Positions 1 through 4,992 of a stretch of DNA of 7,573 nt are shown here, in pieces. The notes beneath the pieces were generated by a model, which was given only the letters and a program-made list of their open reading frames with translations, searched no databases and was not told the origin of the DNA. The number at the start of each line of letters is the position of its first letter. The first letter of the stretch is position 1. Origin of the DNA: Coriobacteriales bacterium (GTDB lineage Bacteria; Actinomycetota; Coriobacteriia; Coriobacteriales; UBA8131); the NCBI GenBank assembly GCA_031286975.1, contig JAITTM010000034.1:1-7573 (forward strand). Direction: 5' to 3'. The position numbers were made by a program, and so were the translations under genes.

Positions 1-95
1 GAGAACAAAAAGAAGTTGCTCTTGGCAGCGGGCTTATCCCGATTGTTGAGCACAAGTAGGAAGTTGATATCCTTCTGTTTGATTGTTTTAGCCAT
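1..95 (-). CDS. pilN: PilN-like type IV pilus assembly protein, N-terminal fragment (runs off left edge)
   Basis: Only about the first 31 codons are inside the window. The ATG lies at 95-93, and ATGGCTAA overlaps the end of pilM by 8 nt, which suggests translational coupling; an AAGG lies just upstream as a modest ribosome site. The visible N terminus reads MAKTIKQKDINFLLVLNN and is followed by basic residues and the start of a hydrophobic run (SNFFLF). In known systems PilN is a bitopic inner-membrane protein whose short cytoplasmic N terminus carries an INLLP-like motif that docks in a groove of PilM. The segment INFLLVL sits where that motif is expected. The identification rests on this motif, on position directly after pilM, and on the approaching membrane span. 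The rest of the protein cannot be seen, so a different PilM partner is possible. Confidence 0.65.
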   Translation of the reverse strand, partial: MAKTIKQKDINFLLVLNNRDKPAAKSNFFLF

Positions 96-1035
96 GGACC
101 TTCACCAGATTTCCCAGATTGAACAGGTAGGAGCCGGGCTCAAACGGCGCTGCTCCTTCAAACGGCCGGGGAGCCCTGACGGCCTCCCGCAGGTCGAGTT
201 TCACGATCTGTACGCCCAACTGCTGCGAGGCGGTCATCATCTGCGCGATCTGCGCGTCCGCCATACCAGCGACGTAGGCATAGGCCACAGCCGCCTGCTT
301 GCGCTGCGCGCGGGTGGACTGCAGCATGGAGCTGAGGTTGTTGACGATCTCGGCCAGCCATTCGGGGGTGTTGGGGTTGTTCATCAGACGGTAGCGATTG
401 CTGAAGCGATAAAAACCGCCGATAAACAGGGTGATGGTCTGATCCTTACCGTCGGCATGTACCAGCACAAACGACTGCCCCGTGAGCTCCGGCAAAAAGC
501 GCACCAGCTTGATGTGGCAGTTGACGCCGATGTTGATGCCCTTAAGGTTGTAGCCGGCACCCGTGAGTGCGGTGACGTAGGGGGCAAGCAGCGAGCGCCC
601 TACGCTGGTGGCCAGTATCTCAATGCCGCCACTGGGCAGCGAGGGGTTGAGGATCGTGTAATCATACAGGTCGTCCGTCTCGCCCTCGGCATACTGGTCA
701 AACTCGCGCTTGATGAAGATGCGCACCTGCTCGTCGCTTACGGGCGGTACCTCCAGTATCTTGGTCTGGATGCTGTTGGTGTGCACAACCAGCTGCGATG
801 GCTGCTTGAGCAGGGGGTTGTTCATGACCTTGCCTGCGGCGATGCCCCACTGCTTGGCAACGGAATCAAAGAAGTCCGTCATGGTGGTTGCATCGGTGAC
901 GATGCCGTTGATCGTGGCGTTTGGCGGCAGTGCAACCTCCAGAAAGTTCTCCACTTTGATGGTATCTTTGTCCGCCGAGCCCACGACCAGCTTGAAGTGG
1001 GTTGGTGAGCAGTACAGCGAATTGACGGCACTCAT
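88..1035 (-). CDS. pilM: PilM-like actin-fold type IV pilus assembly protein (divergent)
   Basis: This 315-residue protein lies between pilC and a pilN-like gene. Its start is 2 nt past the pilC stop, with GGAG 8 nt before the ATG. PilM is a cytoplasmic actin/FtsA-like protein that binds the PilN N terminus at the inner membrane. The family layout is recognisable: an N-terminal strand pair around residues 5-19, a central segment with VPPVSDEQVRIFIKREFDQY (residues 97-115), and a second domain around residues 188-210 (SFVLVHADGK then TITLFIGGFYRFSNRY), which matches the usual phosphate-2 strand followed by an R/S-N-R turn. The length is slightly short for the family (about 350). The phosphate-binding motifs look degenerate: the usual DIGTSSIK-type loop is YCSPTHFK (residues 8-15), and the second motif lacks its Asp. 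The family call rests mainly on gene order and overall pattern, so a divergent paralogue with an altered nucleotide site is likely. Confidence 0.75.
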   Translation of the reverse strand: MSAVNSLYCSPTHFKLVVGSADKDTIKVENFLEVALPPNATINGIVTDATTMTDFFDSVAKQWGIAAGKVMNNPLLKQPSQLVVHTNSIQTKILEVPPVSDEQVRIFIKREFDQYAEGETDDLYDYTILNPSLPSGGIEILATSVGRSLLAPYVTALTGAGYNLKGINIGVNCHIKLVRFLPELTGQSFVLVHADGKDQTITLFIGGFYRFSNRYRLMNNPNTPEWLAEIVNNLSSMLQSTRAQRKQAAVAYAYVAGMADAQIAQMMTASQQLGVQIVKLDLREAVRAPRPFEGAAPFEPGSYLFNLGNLVKVHG

Positions 1036-1037
1036 AA

Positions 1038-2225
1038 TCAGGCTCCAATGGATTCGTACATCGAGAACATGGGCAAAAGCACGCTGATGATAACGACGGC
1101 AACCACGGCCGCCATGACGATGATCATGGTGGGCTCCATCAAGGCAACCAGGCGTTGCGTGGCCATCTCGGAGTCGTAGTCGTACTGGTCGGCAATGGAT
1201 TCGAGCATCGACTCCAAGCGCCCGCTCTCCTCCCCGATGCGTATGGTAGAGATGAGCTTGCGATCAAAGCCGTCAACGATGCTCAGCGACTGGCTGAGCG
1301 TGCCGCCGTTGCCCAGCGCGGTGATGACGTCGTCGAACTGCGACTCGATGTAGCTGTTGCCCACGGTGTTGCGCACGATGTTGAGCGCCTGGATCATGGG
1401 GATGCCGCTTACATAAAGCGAGCTGAGTGTTCGGGCAAAACGCGCGGTCACCACGATCTGCATGAGCTTGCCTACCTTGGGCATCTTGAGCACGAGCTTA
1501 TCGGCCCTGCGCTTGGGGCCCGGCTGCTGCAAAGCGGCCGCAAACACTGCAACGATAAGCACGATACCCAAGATCACGAGAAACCAGTAGTTCACCAAAA
1601 AGTGGCTGATACTCATCATGATCTGCGTGGGTAGCGGCAACACCATGCTCTCGAACATGGTTTGGAACTGCGGAATGACAAAGGTGAACAGGACGATGAT
1701 AACGGCGATGATCATCACCACCAAGATGATGGGGTAGATCGAGGCGCTCTGTATCTTGGAGTCCAGCTTATGCTGCTTGTCGTAGGTCTCCGCCATCTTG
1801 CTGGCAACGGTGTCCATTCCGCCCGAGTTCTCGCCCGCGTGTATCATACTGATCAAAAGCTCAGGAAAGGCCTTGCCCTGTGCCGCCATGGCCTCGGATA
1901 AGGGCAGGCCGCGTCGCAGCTCGTCGATGACTGCCTCGTAGACTCGCTTGACATGGGGCTTTGCGTCGCGCTCAGCGATGATCATCATGGCGCGGATAAG
2001 GGTGATGCCCGAGGACAGCATGGCGGCGAGCTGGCGACAGAAGTCGGCCACCTCGACGGTCTTGAGCTTCTTTTGCTTGCTCTTATCATCAATTACGCGC
2101 TGGTCAACCAGAAAGAGACCCGCCTCACTGAGCAGGGCCGCCAATTGGGGAACATCAGGAGCCGCAAGCCTTCCGCGCTTTTTGGTACCGTCCATTGCCA
2201 CCGCGTTGTACGTGTATTCGGGCAT
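1038..2225 (-). CDS. pilC: PilC/GspF-family inner-membrane platform protein of the type IV pilus
   Basis: At 395 residues this is full length for the family (about 400). PilC is the polytopic inner-membrane platform that couples the cytoplasmic motor ATPases to pilin insertion and extraction. The N terminus (PEYTYNAVAMDGTKKRGRL) is the typical opening of the family. Two T2SSF repeats follow. The first covers about residues 55-185 with SSGITLIRAM at 71-80 and GENSGGMD at 131-138. The second covers about 255-385 with SLYVSGIPMIQAL near 269 and GEESGRL at 341-347. Predicted membrane spans are 162-187, 212-232 and 365-387. The ATG at 2225-2223 is preceded by AAGGGG at 5 nt spacing. It leads the pilC-pilM-pilN segment, with only 2 nt before pilM. 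A 122-bp gap separates it from the gene upstream, and that gap contains a promoter-like sequence. Confidence 0.95.
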   Translation of the reverse strand: MPEYTYNAVAMDGTKKRGRLAAPDVPQLAALLSEAGLFLVDQRVIDDKSKQKKLKTVEVADFCRQLAAMLSSGITLIRAMMIIAERDAKPHVKRVYEAVIDELRRGLPLSEAMAAQGKAFPELLISMIHAGENSGGMDTVASKMAETYDKQHKLDSKIQSASIYPIILVVMIIAVIIVLFTFVIPQFQTMFESMVLPLPTQIMMSISHFLVNYWFLVILGIVLIVAVFAAALQQPGPKRRADKLVLKMPKVGKLMQIVVTARFARTLSSLYVSGIPMIQALNIVRNTVGNSYIESQFDDVITALGNGGTLSQSLSIVDGFDRKLISTIRIGEESGRLESMLESIADQYDYDSEMATQRLVALMEPTMIIVMAAVVAVVIISVLLPMFSMYESIGA

Positions 2226-2254
2226 TCAAACCCCTTGGTGCGTTTAGTCTACGT

Positions 2255-2308
2255 TTAGTGGGCAAGCGCCAGTATAGCATCGAGTGTAGGCAACACAAGC
2301 GATTTCAC
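2255..2308 (-). CDS. Possible 17-codon leader ORF upstream of pilC
   Basis: On the minus strand AAGGAG (2319-2314) sits 5 nt before a GTG at 2308-2306. This opens a short frame, MKSLVLPTLDAILALAH, ending at TAA (2257-2255), 29 nt before pilC. The ribosome site is better than that of pilC itself. The peptide is hydrophobic and resembles no family I know. The frame overlaps the proposed pilC promoter, so it can only be translated from a transcript that starts further upstream, for example from the gene pair at 2348-3261. It could be a coupling or attenuation leader peptide, or a chance Shine-Dalgarno sequence. Confidence 0.25.
   Translation of the reverse strand: MKSLVLPTLDAILALAH
2271..2298 (-). 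promoter_or_regulatory. Putative extended -10 promoter for pilC
   Basis: On the minus strand TATACT (2276-2271) has an upstream TGC (2279-2277), giving an extended -10. A weak -35, TTGTGT (2298-2293), lies 16 bp upstream. Transcription would start near 2264, giving a leader of about 39 nt to the pilC ATG. Two exact copies of CGTTTAGT (plus strand 2241-2248 and 2252-2259), one helical turn apart, fall in this leader and could bind a regulator. This would let pilC-pilM-pilN be transcribed independently of the two upstream genes. Confidence 0.5.
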
Positions 2309-2347
2309 AGAATCTCCTTTTTGGGGTTTTTGCCGGTTTTGCCCGCC

Positions 2348-2713
2348 TTACCGCCCGTCCAGCTCGAACACCCGGTATTCCACGCCGTTCTTGCCGGTGA
2401 CGCTCCATGCCTCAACAGAAAGCTTGTTGCCCTCGACGTCCATCGTGTCCGCCGTGGGGTTTTGGGCGGGGTCAACAACCAGCGAGAGCGCGTCGAGTTG
2501 CTCGATATCGCGCAGCAGGGGTCTGTCGCCGCCGGAGGTCAGAGCCTGCACCGCCAGTATCGTCACCACAAAGGCGAGCGTGACAAGTAGTACGATGAGC
2601 CCGATGGTAAAGGGGCTGAGGTTCAAAGGCGTGCGCAGGGCTCTGACCAACCGGCTGTGCTCCTGCAGGGCCTTTGCGTCGCTTTGGGCGCGAATCTCAA
2701 GTTGCTCGCTCAT
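2348..2713 (-). CDS. Unidentified single-span membrane protein in the pilus operon
   Basis: I do not recognise a family for this 121-residue protein. Residues 1-34 are charged and probably cytoplasmic, residues 35-58 form one strongly hydrophobic span (FTIGLIVLLVTLAFVVTILA), and the last ~60 residues form a small, probably extracytoplasmic domain rich in acidic and beta-type residues, ending EYRVFELDGR. The span loosely resembles a pilin N-terminal helix beginning FT, but no Gly precedes the Phe and there is no Glu at +5, so peptidase processing is not supported. The ATG overlaps the stop codon of the preceding gene as ATGA, with GGAGG 6 nt upstream, so the two genes are translationally coupled. 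Position directly before pilC suggests a pilus accessory role such as a platform or alignment component; that is inference. Confidence 0.75.
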   Translation of the reverse strand: MSEQLEIRAQSDAKALQEHSRLVRALRTPLNLSPFTIGLIVLLVTLAFVVTILAVQALTSGGDRPLLRDIEQLDALSLVVDPAQNPTADTMDVEGNKLSVEAWSVTGKNGVEYRVFELDGR

Positions 2714-3261
2714 TGCCAGCCTCCAAACAGCCAGGTGCCGCCTTGGGTGGAGCTGCCGCCTTGGGTTGAGCCGCTGCCCGGCAGGCGCAAAAGGGTGAGC
2801 GTGACGGTGTCGTGGTGGCTGCTTTGCGACCCCACGGTCTCAATCACATAACGCTCGACCGTCGTGCCCTCAAAGCTCACATTGGGCTCATAGGCAATGC
2901 TCACCAGGGCAAAGCCGGTATCTTGTGGCATATCGATAGAAGGCAGGGAGACAATCTTAGGTTTTTGCGTGGAGATGTTGACCGCCCTGACATCGGCGAT
3001 AAAGGCCTCGACTGCCTCGACGTGTTCGCGGGGGGTGCTCGCGTTATTGGTCTCCACGATCCAGGTGCCCAAACCCTGTGTGACACTGAGCGCGGTGTAA
3101 TAGGCCTGCGTCTCACTATGACGGGCAGCCTCCCGCCGCAGGCCCTCATCGATACCAAGGAAGGCAACACCCAAAACCACCGCCGCCACCGCAACGATAA
3201 CCAAGACCCGCTGCAAGGTGATTCCCGCGGCATCCCGCAAGATAGCAACTATGCGCACCAT
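2710..3261 (-). CDS. Unidentified membrane-anchored protein with pilin-like N terminus (possible PilX-type minor pilin)
   Basis: This 183-residue protein is the first gene of the leftward pilus operon. A short N terminus with two Arg is followed by one hydrophobic segment (about 17-36), then EGLRREAARHSETQAYYTALSVTQGL (about 39-64, described in parts). That layout recalls minor pilins of the PilX type, where a pilin helix runs into a polar helix with a YTA-like motif. A possible prepilin-like site is G13 followed by ITLQR, but the Glu at mature position 5 would be Arg, so cleavage by PilD is doubtful. The C terminus carries a duplicated STQGG repeat (about 164-175). AGGAGG lies only 3 nt before the ATG but 6 nt before the next codon, a GTG, so the true start may be one codon later (3258). 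The 4-nt ATGA overlap with the next gene indicates coupling. The function is inferred from context only. Confidence 0.7.
   Translation of the reverse strand: MVRIVAILRDAAGITLQRVLVIVAVAAVVLGVAFLGIDEGLRREAARHSETQAYYTALSVTQGLGTWIVETNNASTPREHVEAVEAFIADVRAVNISTQKPKIVSLPSIDMPQDTGFALVSIAYEPNVSFEGTTVERYVIETVGSQSSHHDTVTLTLLRLPGSGSTQGGSSTQGGTWLFGGWQ
2736..2766. repeat. 18-bp tandem duplication inside the C-terminal coding end of the 183-aa gene
   Basis: TGCCGCCTTGGGT occurs at 2736-2748 and again at 2754-2766, an exact 13-mer with an 18-bp period. On the minus strand it encodes the doubled STQGG(S) motif near the C terminus. Six-codon in-frame units can change in copy number by replication slippage. 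Confidence 0.7.
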
Positions 3262-3508
3262 CCACCTCCTTTGAACCTGTTAGCTGTAATACTACCGCAA
3301 AACCCAGGGGGGAGGCGCCTGTTAATTGCAGTACCTGCCAGGTCTTGCAATCCTCACGATTCCCACACAAAAGGAGCGGGTCTCTTCACAAAACAACCAT
3401 TTGCCTTGTGTTGGTAGGGAGAGTAGCATTATCGACCACAGAGCTAGGGCAAGCAATTAGCACACAAAATAAGTCGTGTCAAGAGCCATCTAGCGCGACG
3501 GTTGGAGA

Positions 3509-3537
3509 TTGCTAAACGGCTGGTCAGGTTCTAGTAT
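3509..3537 (+). promoter_or_regulatory. Sigma70-like promoter of the prepilin gene
   Basis: TTGCTA (3509-3514) and TAGTAT (3532-3537) are separated by exactly 17 bp. Each matches its consensus at 4 of 6 positions, including the key first TA and last T of the -10. Transcription would start near 3543-3545, giving a leader of about 100 nt before the prepilin ATG. Confidence 0.55.
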
Positions 3538-3539
3538 AT

Positions 3540-3618
3540 CCAATACAGAGACAGACTCTTTGGTTCTGTCACCAAAAACGTATTGGCATGTTAAACGTAC
3601 TGGCGGAACCACCGACAG
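3540..3618 (+). promoter_or_regulatory. Structured 5' leader of prepilin mRNA with competing hairpins (possible RNA switch)
   Basis: Several pairings exclude one another. GACAGA (3550-3555) can pair with TCTGTC (3565-3570). TTTGGT (3559-3564) lies in that loop and can instead pair with ACCAAA (3571-3576), with TCTGTC as the loop. TGGTTC (3561-3566) can also pair with GAACCA (3606-3611), and CTGTC with a second GACAG (3614-3618). CCAATAC (3540-3546) and GTATTGG (3580-3586) could enclose the inner hairpins, but part of the left arm may lie upstream of the transcript start. AACGTATTGGC and AACGTACTGGC (3577-3587, 3594-3604) are near-identical direct repeats. I do not see the conserved cores of the known cyclic-di-GMP riboswitch classes. 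Confidence 0.4.
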
Positions 3619-3643
3619 CACACCCAGAGAGAGGGAGCAAAAA

Positions 3644-4096
3644 ATGGAAATGATCAAAAGAAGGCGCGCGGAACTCAAGAAGAACGGCAAGAAAGGCTTC
3701 ACCCTTGTAGAGCTGATCGTAGTAATCGTGATCCTGGCCATCCTGGCCGCCATCGCTGTGCCCGCACTGACGGGATGGATTGATAAAGCCAAGCAGTCAG
3801 GAGACGAAGTTATCGGCGCGTCGGTTAAGACATCTCTACAGGGAATATACACTGAGCAGAGGGCGAAGGGCGGCACCGTGCCTGCAACAGTTGCGAGTGC
3901 AGCGGCTGCAAGCACTTTACCGGACAAATATGCTTCGATAAAGACTCCCGCGAGCGCCACTCTTAAAGCGGAAGTGGAGGCACTATTAGGTACTACGCTG
4001 ACTCCTGATATAACTAACATTTCGCTCGACACTACTACTGGGCAGCTTCTAGGGTTTAAGTATGGCACTTTTACGTACGGAACTCCTGCACCCTAA
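3644..4096 (+). CDS. Type IV prepilin (major-pilin type, N-methylation class)
   Basis: This 150-residue prepilin has a textbook class III signal. A basic 18-residue leader (MEMIKRRRAELKKNGKKG) is followed by the cleavage site G18|F19 and TLVE, giving a mature protein of 132 residues with Phe1, Glu5 and Pro22. The helix LIVVIVILAILAAIAVPAL packs the pilus core. The remainder is a small Ala/Thr-rich domain without cysteines, so there is no disulfide-bounded D-region, which fits Gram-positive pilins. The ATG at 3644 is chosen because GGGAG (3633-3637) lies 6 nt upstream; an in-frame ATG at 3650 is less well spaced. The open frame extends upstream to about 3509 but carries promoter and leader signals there. 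The 3' half is more AT-rich and uses ATA, ACT and CTA codons rarely seen in neighbouring genes, consistent with a fast-evolving or recombined surface domain. Substrate of the pilD product at 5030. Confidence 0.93.
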   Translation: MEMIKRRRAELKKNGKKGFTLVELIVVIVILAILAAIAVPALTGWIDKAKQSGDEVIGASVKTSLQGIYTEQRAKGGTVPATVASAAAASTLPDKYASIKTPASATLKAEVEALLGTTLTPDITNISLDTTTGQLLGFKYGTFTYGTPAP

Positions 4097-4139
4097 CCAA
4101 TCTGCCTGAAACCAAGCTCGACCCATCATCCCTGCACGC

Positions 4140-4177
4140 CCAACAAGCCGCCCAACCGGGCGGCTTGTTGGCGTTTT
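4140..4177 (+). terminator. Rho-independent terminator after the prepilin gene
   Basis: A perfect 13-bp stem, CAACAAGCCGCCC (4141-4153) with GGGCGGCTTGTTG (4158-4170), is closed by the tetraloop AACC and extended by one more pair (4140/4171). GCGTTTT follows on the plus strand. It lies 44 bp past the prepilin stop. The leftward toxin gene ends 31 bp to the right, so the hairpin may also stop converging transcription, although the minus strand lacks a T-run. Confidence 0.85.
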
Positions 4178-4207
4178 GCCGAGTGCCCGGTCTTCTCCCC
4201 AGATACT

Positions 4208-4612
4208 CTATTCGCAGCCGCTGATGAGCTTCAGGCCATCGGCACGGTATGCTGCCAACCGCGAGTCGACGGAGAGCAGTGTACGATCGAAGTAGATGGC
4301 ATCATATACCAGTAACCTGTCAAAAGGGTCTTTGTGGTGCAGCGGAAGCTGATGGGTGCCCACTGCGACAAAGGGTTCCAGGTCTTCATAGCGATAAAAG
4401 CTCTCAAGCAGCTCCTCAAAGATGTCGCTCGGCTCCAGTCCTTCCAAGAAGAGCTTTTTTAAGCCATACTTGATTGAGATCTCCCAGAGATTCACGACGT
4501 TATAGTAGATACTGTTGTCTTCATCAAGCAAAATTGACTCGATGCCCTGCGGCAACCGTTCGGGATCGAACAATGACCACAGAAGAATATGGGTGTCTAC
4601 CTGGTAATTCAT
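4208..4612 (-). CDS. vapC: VapC-like PIN-domain ribonuclease toxin
   Basis: This 134-residue protein matches the short PIN-domain nuclease family typical of type II toxin-antitoxin pairs. The acidic active-site residues are in the expected places: D6 in NYQVDTHILLW, E44 in NLWEISIKYGLKKL, D98 in LHHKDPFDRLL (D95 also present), and D116 in LLSVDSRLAAY. PIN toxins are Mg2+-dependent RNases that inhibit translation by cutting RNA (tRNA or rRNA in known cases); the target here is unknown. The ATG overlaps the antitoxin stop codon as ATGA, giving coupled translation. All catalytic residues are intact and the length is normal, so the toxin is probably functional. It lies between two rightward pilus genes but is transcribed leftward. 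Confidence 0.9.
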   Translation of the reverse strand: MNYQVDTHILLWSLFDPERLPQGIESILLDEDNSIYYNVVNLWEISIKYGLKKLFLEGLEPSDIFEELLESFYRYEDLEPFVAVGTHQLPLHHKDPFDRLLVYDAIYFDRTLLSVDSRLAAYRADGLKLISGCE

Positions 4613-4848
4613 AGACCGATGAGCTCTTCCTCGGTCATGGAGAAGTCATGGGCGAAAATCACCGAGCCACGCTCTTTCAGGGTGCCGAGTTGGCGCTTCG
4701 TTAATCGCTTCCACTGTTCGAACGGTACGATTACAGCAACAGTTTCCCGCTTCTTGCCATAAGAAACCCCCACTTCGTTTCCCGCAGTGACCTCTTCGAT
4801 AACTGCGGAGAAGTGCGTCTTGGCTTCTGCTAACGGCAATGTCCTCAT
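4609..4848 (-). CDS. Phd/YefM-family antitoxin partner of the PIN toxin
   Basis: This 79-residue antitoxin begins MRTLPLAEAKTHFSAVIEEV, the usual Phd/YefM DNA-binding opening (L/V-x-E-A-K-x-x-F-S-x-L/V). A segment matching the family's second strand pair, ETVAVIVPFEQWKRL (36-50), follows. The C-terminal ~30 residues should form the flexible toxin-binding arm. I place the start at 4848. The same frame is open to 4914, but that extension would overlap the -10 and -35 of the promoter at 4886-4914, so it cannot be translated from that transcript. The ribosome site is weak (GGGG 7 nt before the ATG). In this family the antitoxin both neutralises the toxin and represses its own operon; the inverted repeat at 4896-4916 is the likely binding site. 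Confidence 0.88.
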   Translation of the reverse strand: MRTLPLAEAKTHFSAVIEEVTAGNEVGVSYGKKRETVAVIVPFEQWKRLTKRQLGTLKERGSVIFAHDFSMTEEELIGL

Positions 4849-4885
4849 AAACAACCCCAACTCTCTCAAACGGCACATTGTTTGA

Positions 4886-4916
4886 ATCATAGTCAACTTG
4901 ACCATATTGGTCAAGT
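4886..4916 (-). promoter_or_regulatory. Autoregulated promoter and operator of the toxin-antitoxin operon
   Basis: On the minus strand TTGACC (4914-4909) and TATGAT (4891-4886) are each 5/6 matches to consensus, spaced by exactly 17 bp. Transcription would start near 4879, about 31 nt before the antitoxin ATG. A perfect inverted repeat, ACTTGACCA-TAT-TGGTCAAGT (4896-4916, plus strand), covers the -35 and most of the spacer. A third half-site, GTCAA (4893-4897), forms a second, overlapping palindrome with TTGAC. This arrangement fits cooperative repression by the antitoxin-toxin complex. Confidence 0.85.
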
Positions 4917-4992
4917 ACTAGAATCACATGAGCAAATCGCAGTTGCTGCGCAGCTCCTCCGCAACGCGCTTAGGCGGGCGCTCCTTGCCTCC

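Larger units (their letters stand above)
3262..3643. promoter_or_regulatory. Divergent intergenic control region between the platform operon and the prepilin gene
   Basis: These 382 bp hold no convincing gene on either strand. The left part carries the signals for the leftward operon. They include a strong AAAGGAGG ribosome site at about 3265-3272 and two imperfect direct repeats, CCTGTTAGCTGTAATAC (3276-3292) and CCTGTTAATTGCAGTAC (3318-3334), which match at 13 of 17 positions and have a 42-bp period. Minus-strand TAGTAT/TATTAC sequences in the proximal copy could serve as a -10, but no good -35 is visible, so this promoter may need an activator. CACACAAAA occurs twice (3364-3372 and 3461-3469). 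The middle part (about 3373-3500) shows nothing else I can name. The right part holds the prepilin promoter and leader, described separately. Confidence 0.6.

Noticed and set aside
16..1008. Long plus-strand open frame of 330 codons opposite pilM
   Set aside because: It mirrors the GC-rich minus-strand pilM frame, has no ribosome site and no recognisable domain, and its composition (His/Arg/Gly/Leu rich) is typical of an antisense shadow.
3146..3370. Minus-strand 74-codon frame spanning the intergenic region and the start of the 183-aa gene
   Set aside because: No ribosome site; the doubled VLQLTG in it comes from the non-coding 42-bp direct repeat, and the frame overlaps the real gene in another phase.
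3550..3576. H-type pseudoknot in the pilin leader
   Set aside because: The two stems do cross in order, but there are no bases between the 3' strand of stem 1 and the 3' strand of stem 2, so the connecting loop cannot span stem 1; alternative hairpins are the realistic reading.
3509..3643. N-terminal extension of the prepilin by 45 codons
   Set aside because: It would start in the promoter and give an unusually long leader; the ATG at 3644 has a well-spaced ribosome site and gives a typical 18-residue leader.
4849..4914. 22-codon N-terminal extension of the antitoxin
   Set aside because: It covers the -35/-10 promoter and operator, so it would lie upstream of the transcript start; the Phd/YefM family begins at the internal Met.
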